NCBI GenBank assembly: GCA_025465385.1
Contig: JAODNG010000371.1
Coordinates: 1 to 5,755 of the forward strand
DNA from: Pseudonocardiales bacterium
GTDB lineage: Bacteria; Actinomycetota; Actinomycetes; Mycobacteriales; Pseudonocardiaceae
DNA: 5,755 nt
Reading direction: 5' to 3'
Shown piece after piece: positions 4,877-5,755 of the stretch (its first letter is position 1; each line of letters opens with the position of its first letter). The notes below the pieces were generated by a model that worked only from the letters and a program-made list of their open reading frames with translations, was not told the origin of the DNA and ran no database searches. The position numbers and the translations under genes are program-made.

Positions 4877-5012
4877 CCACCTGTGAGCCAGAAAGGGGTG
4901 CTGCCCGCGAAGACGCTAGGCGCCCGCGGCGCGAAGCTGGCCGGGAGGGAGCATCGGACGCACCGGCGAACCGGCTAGGACAGCCATGCGGGCCGTCGGA
5001 TCAGGCAAACCC

Positions 5013-5018
5013 AGGAGG
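5013..5018 (+). promoter_or_regulatory. Ribosome binding site of fdhA
   Basis: AGGAGG, 7 nt before GTG 5026. This fixes the GTG as the start even though no ATG is present there. Confidence 0.85.
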
Positions 5019-5025
5019 CAGGATC

Positions 5026-5755
5026 GTGGCAGGCAACCGAGCAGTGGTGTACCAGGGACCGGGGAAGGTCTCTGTGGAGTCGGTCGACTACCCCGAGCTG
5101 GTGCTCAAACCCGGCCCTGGGGTGCCGCCGGCTAACGAGAACCGCAAATGCCCGCACGGCGTGATCCTCAAGGTCGTCGCCAGCAACATCTGTGGCAGCG
5201 ACCAGCACATGGTCCGCGGGCGCACCACCGCACCGGTGGGGCTGATCTTAGGTCATGAGATCACCGGTGAAGTAGTGGAGAAGGGCCCCGACGTGGAAAA
5301 CCTGGCGGTCGGAGACGTCGTGTCAGTGCCGTTCAACGTCTCCTGCGGGCGGTGCCGCAATTGCCGAGAGCGCAACCCCGGGGTGTGTCTTAATGTCAAC
5401 CCCGAGCGCCCCGGCGGGGCGTATGGCTACGTTGACATGGGCGGCTGGCCTGGTGGTCAGGCCGAATACGTGATGGTGCCCTATGCGGACTGGACCGCGC
5501 TGCGCTTCCCGGACCGCGACCAGGCGCTGGACAAGATCCGGGATCTGACCATGCTCACCGACATCTTCCCCACCGGTTATCACGGTTGCGTCACCGCTGG
5601 GGTGGGCACTGGATCGACGGTCTACATCGCCGGCGCGGGCCCGGTCGGTTTGGCCGCAGCGACTTCGGCGTTCCTACTCGGCGCTGCGGTGGTGATCGTT
5701 GGGGACTTCAATGCGGAGCGGCTCGCCCATGCCCGCAGCTTCGGCTGCGAGACAG
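5026..5755 (+). CDS. fdhA: Glutathione-independent formaldehyde dehydrogenase (zinc, NAD+), 3' truncated by window edge
   Basis: 243 complete codons of a roughly 400-residue protein, still open at the window end. The family oxidises formaldehyde to formate with NAD+, without glutathione or mycothiol; the Pseudomonas putida enzyme is the model, and some members act on other aldehydes. It belongs to the zinc medium-chain dehydrogenases and is cytoplasmic. The opening M-A-G-N-R-A-V-V-Y-Q-G-P-G-K-V (GTG read as Met) is characteristic. Catalytic zinc ligands are Cys56 (N-I-C-G-S-D-Q-H), His77 (L-G-H-E) and Asp179 (T-D-I-F-P-T-G-Y-H). Structural zinc cysteines are 107, 110, 113 and 121. The NAD motif GAGPVG is at 203-208, and the strand ending V-I-V-G-D places the ribose-binding Asp at 227. 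Relative to P. putida numbering everything is shifted by about 10, owing to an insert near residues 28-40 that I associate with actinobacterial members. All key residues visible so far are intact. No partner gene is within the window upstream. Confidence 0.96.
   Translation, partial: MAGNRAVVYQGPGKVSVESVDYPELVLKPGPGVPPANENRKCPHGVILKVVASNICGSDQHMVRGRTTAPVGLILGHEITGEVVEKGPDVENLAVGDVVSVPFNVSCGRCRNCRERNPGVCLNVNPERPGGAYGYVDMGGWPGGQAEYVMVPYADWTALRFPDRDQALDKIRDLTMLTDIFPTGYHGCVTAGVGTGSTVYIAGAGPVGLAAATSAFLLGAAVVIVGDFNAERLAHARSFGCET

Larger units (their letters stand above)
4491..5025. other. 535-bp region without a convincing gene
   Basis: Frames in this stretch are short and have weak codon bias. 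The best, 4494-4730 on the minus strand (78 codons, about 62% G/C at third positions), ends 3 nt before the hypothetical gene but lacks a ribosome site and any recognisable motif. The region holds a perfect 14-bp inverted repeat (4754-4767 and 4849-4862) and six CTAG tetranucleotides between 4734 and 4978. It ends with the fdhA leader and ribosome site. It may be a decayed or inserted segment. Confidence 0.6.

Noticed and set aside
4920..4932. GCGCC-CGC-GGCGC hairpin in the fdhA leader
   Set aside because: A 5-bp GC stem is expected by chance at this composition and has no T-run or other support.
1..5755. tRNA, rRNA, CRISPR array or insertion-sequence transposase
   Set aside because: No cloverleaf, regular direct-repeat array or transposase motif seen on either strand by eye.

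Overview
The window is high-GC DNA with frequent GTG starts. It encodes a SigF/SigB-type sigma factor and a glutathione-independent formaldehyde dehydrogenase, both of actinobacterial type. This points to an actinobacterium, most likely Mycobacterium or a close relative. That assignment rests on protein character only, not on a database search.

Layout. At 1-485 (+) is the 3' end of a TenA/PqqC-like helical protein. At 655-1902 (+) is a complete PHBH-fold FAD-dependent monooxygenase. The 1903-2242 gap is not empty. On the minus strand it carries a small ORF with a very good ribosome binding site, starting at 2023, that encodes a striking Gly/His/Trp/Tyr-rich peptide. It also holds three copies of a TAAC-N6-GTTA palindrome. 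A TetR-family regulator follows at 2243-2866 (+). A SigF-like sigma factor lies on the opposite strand at 2850-3776, and its 3' end overlaps the tetR 3' end by 17 bp. Next is a conserved-looking hypothetical protein at 4056-4490 (-). A 535-bp stretch at 4491-5025 has no convincing gene but contains a perfect 14-bp inverted repeat and a cluster of the normally rare tetranucleotide CTAG. The window ends inside fdhA at 5026-5755 (+).

How it may work. The best candidate for something undescribed is the divergent pair made of the minus-strand small peptide gene and tetR. They share a 219-bp regulatory region with three matching operator-like palindromes. One palindrome sits on the predicted tetR promoter and two bracket a possible peptide-gene promoter. 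I infer that TetR represses itself and the peptide gene. The peptide core has an H-x-G-H-W-G-G-W-G-H-G-G-H pattern, which suggests metal binding or a RiPP-type substrate. No dedicated RiPP maturase (radical SAM, YcaO, LanM) is visible; the neighbouring FAD monooxygenase and TenA/PqqC-like protein are the only candidate partners here. The sigma factor, the hypothetical protein and fdhA look like separate functions (stress transcription, unknown, formaldehyde detoxification).
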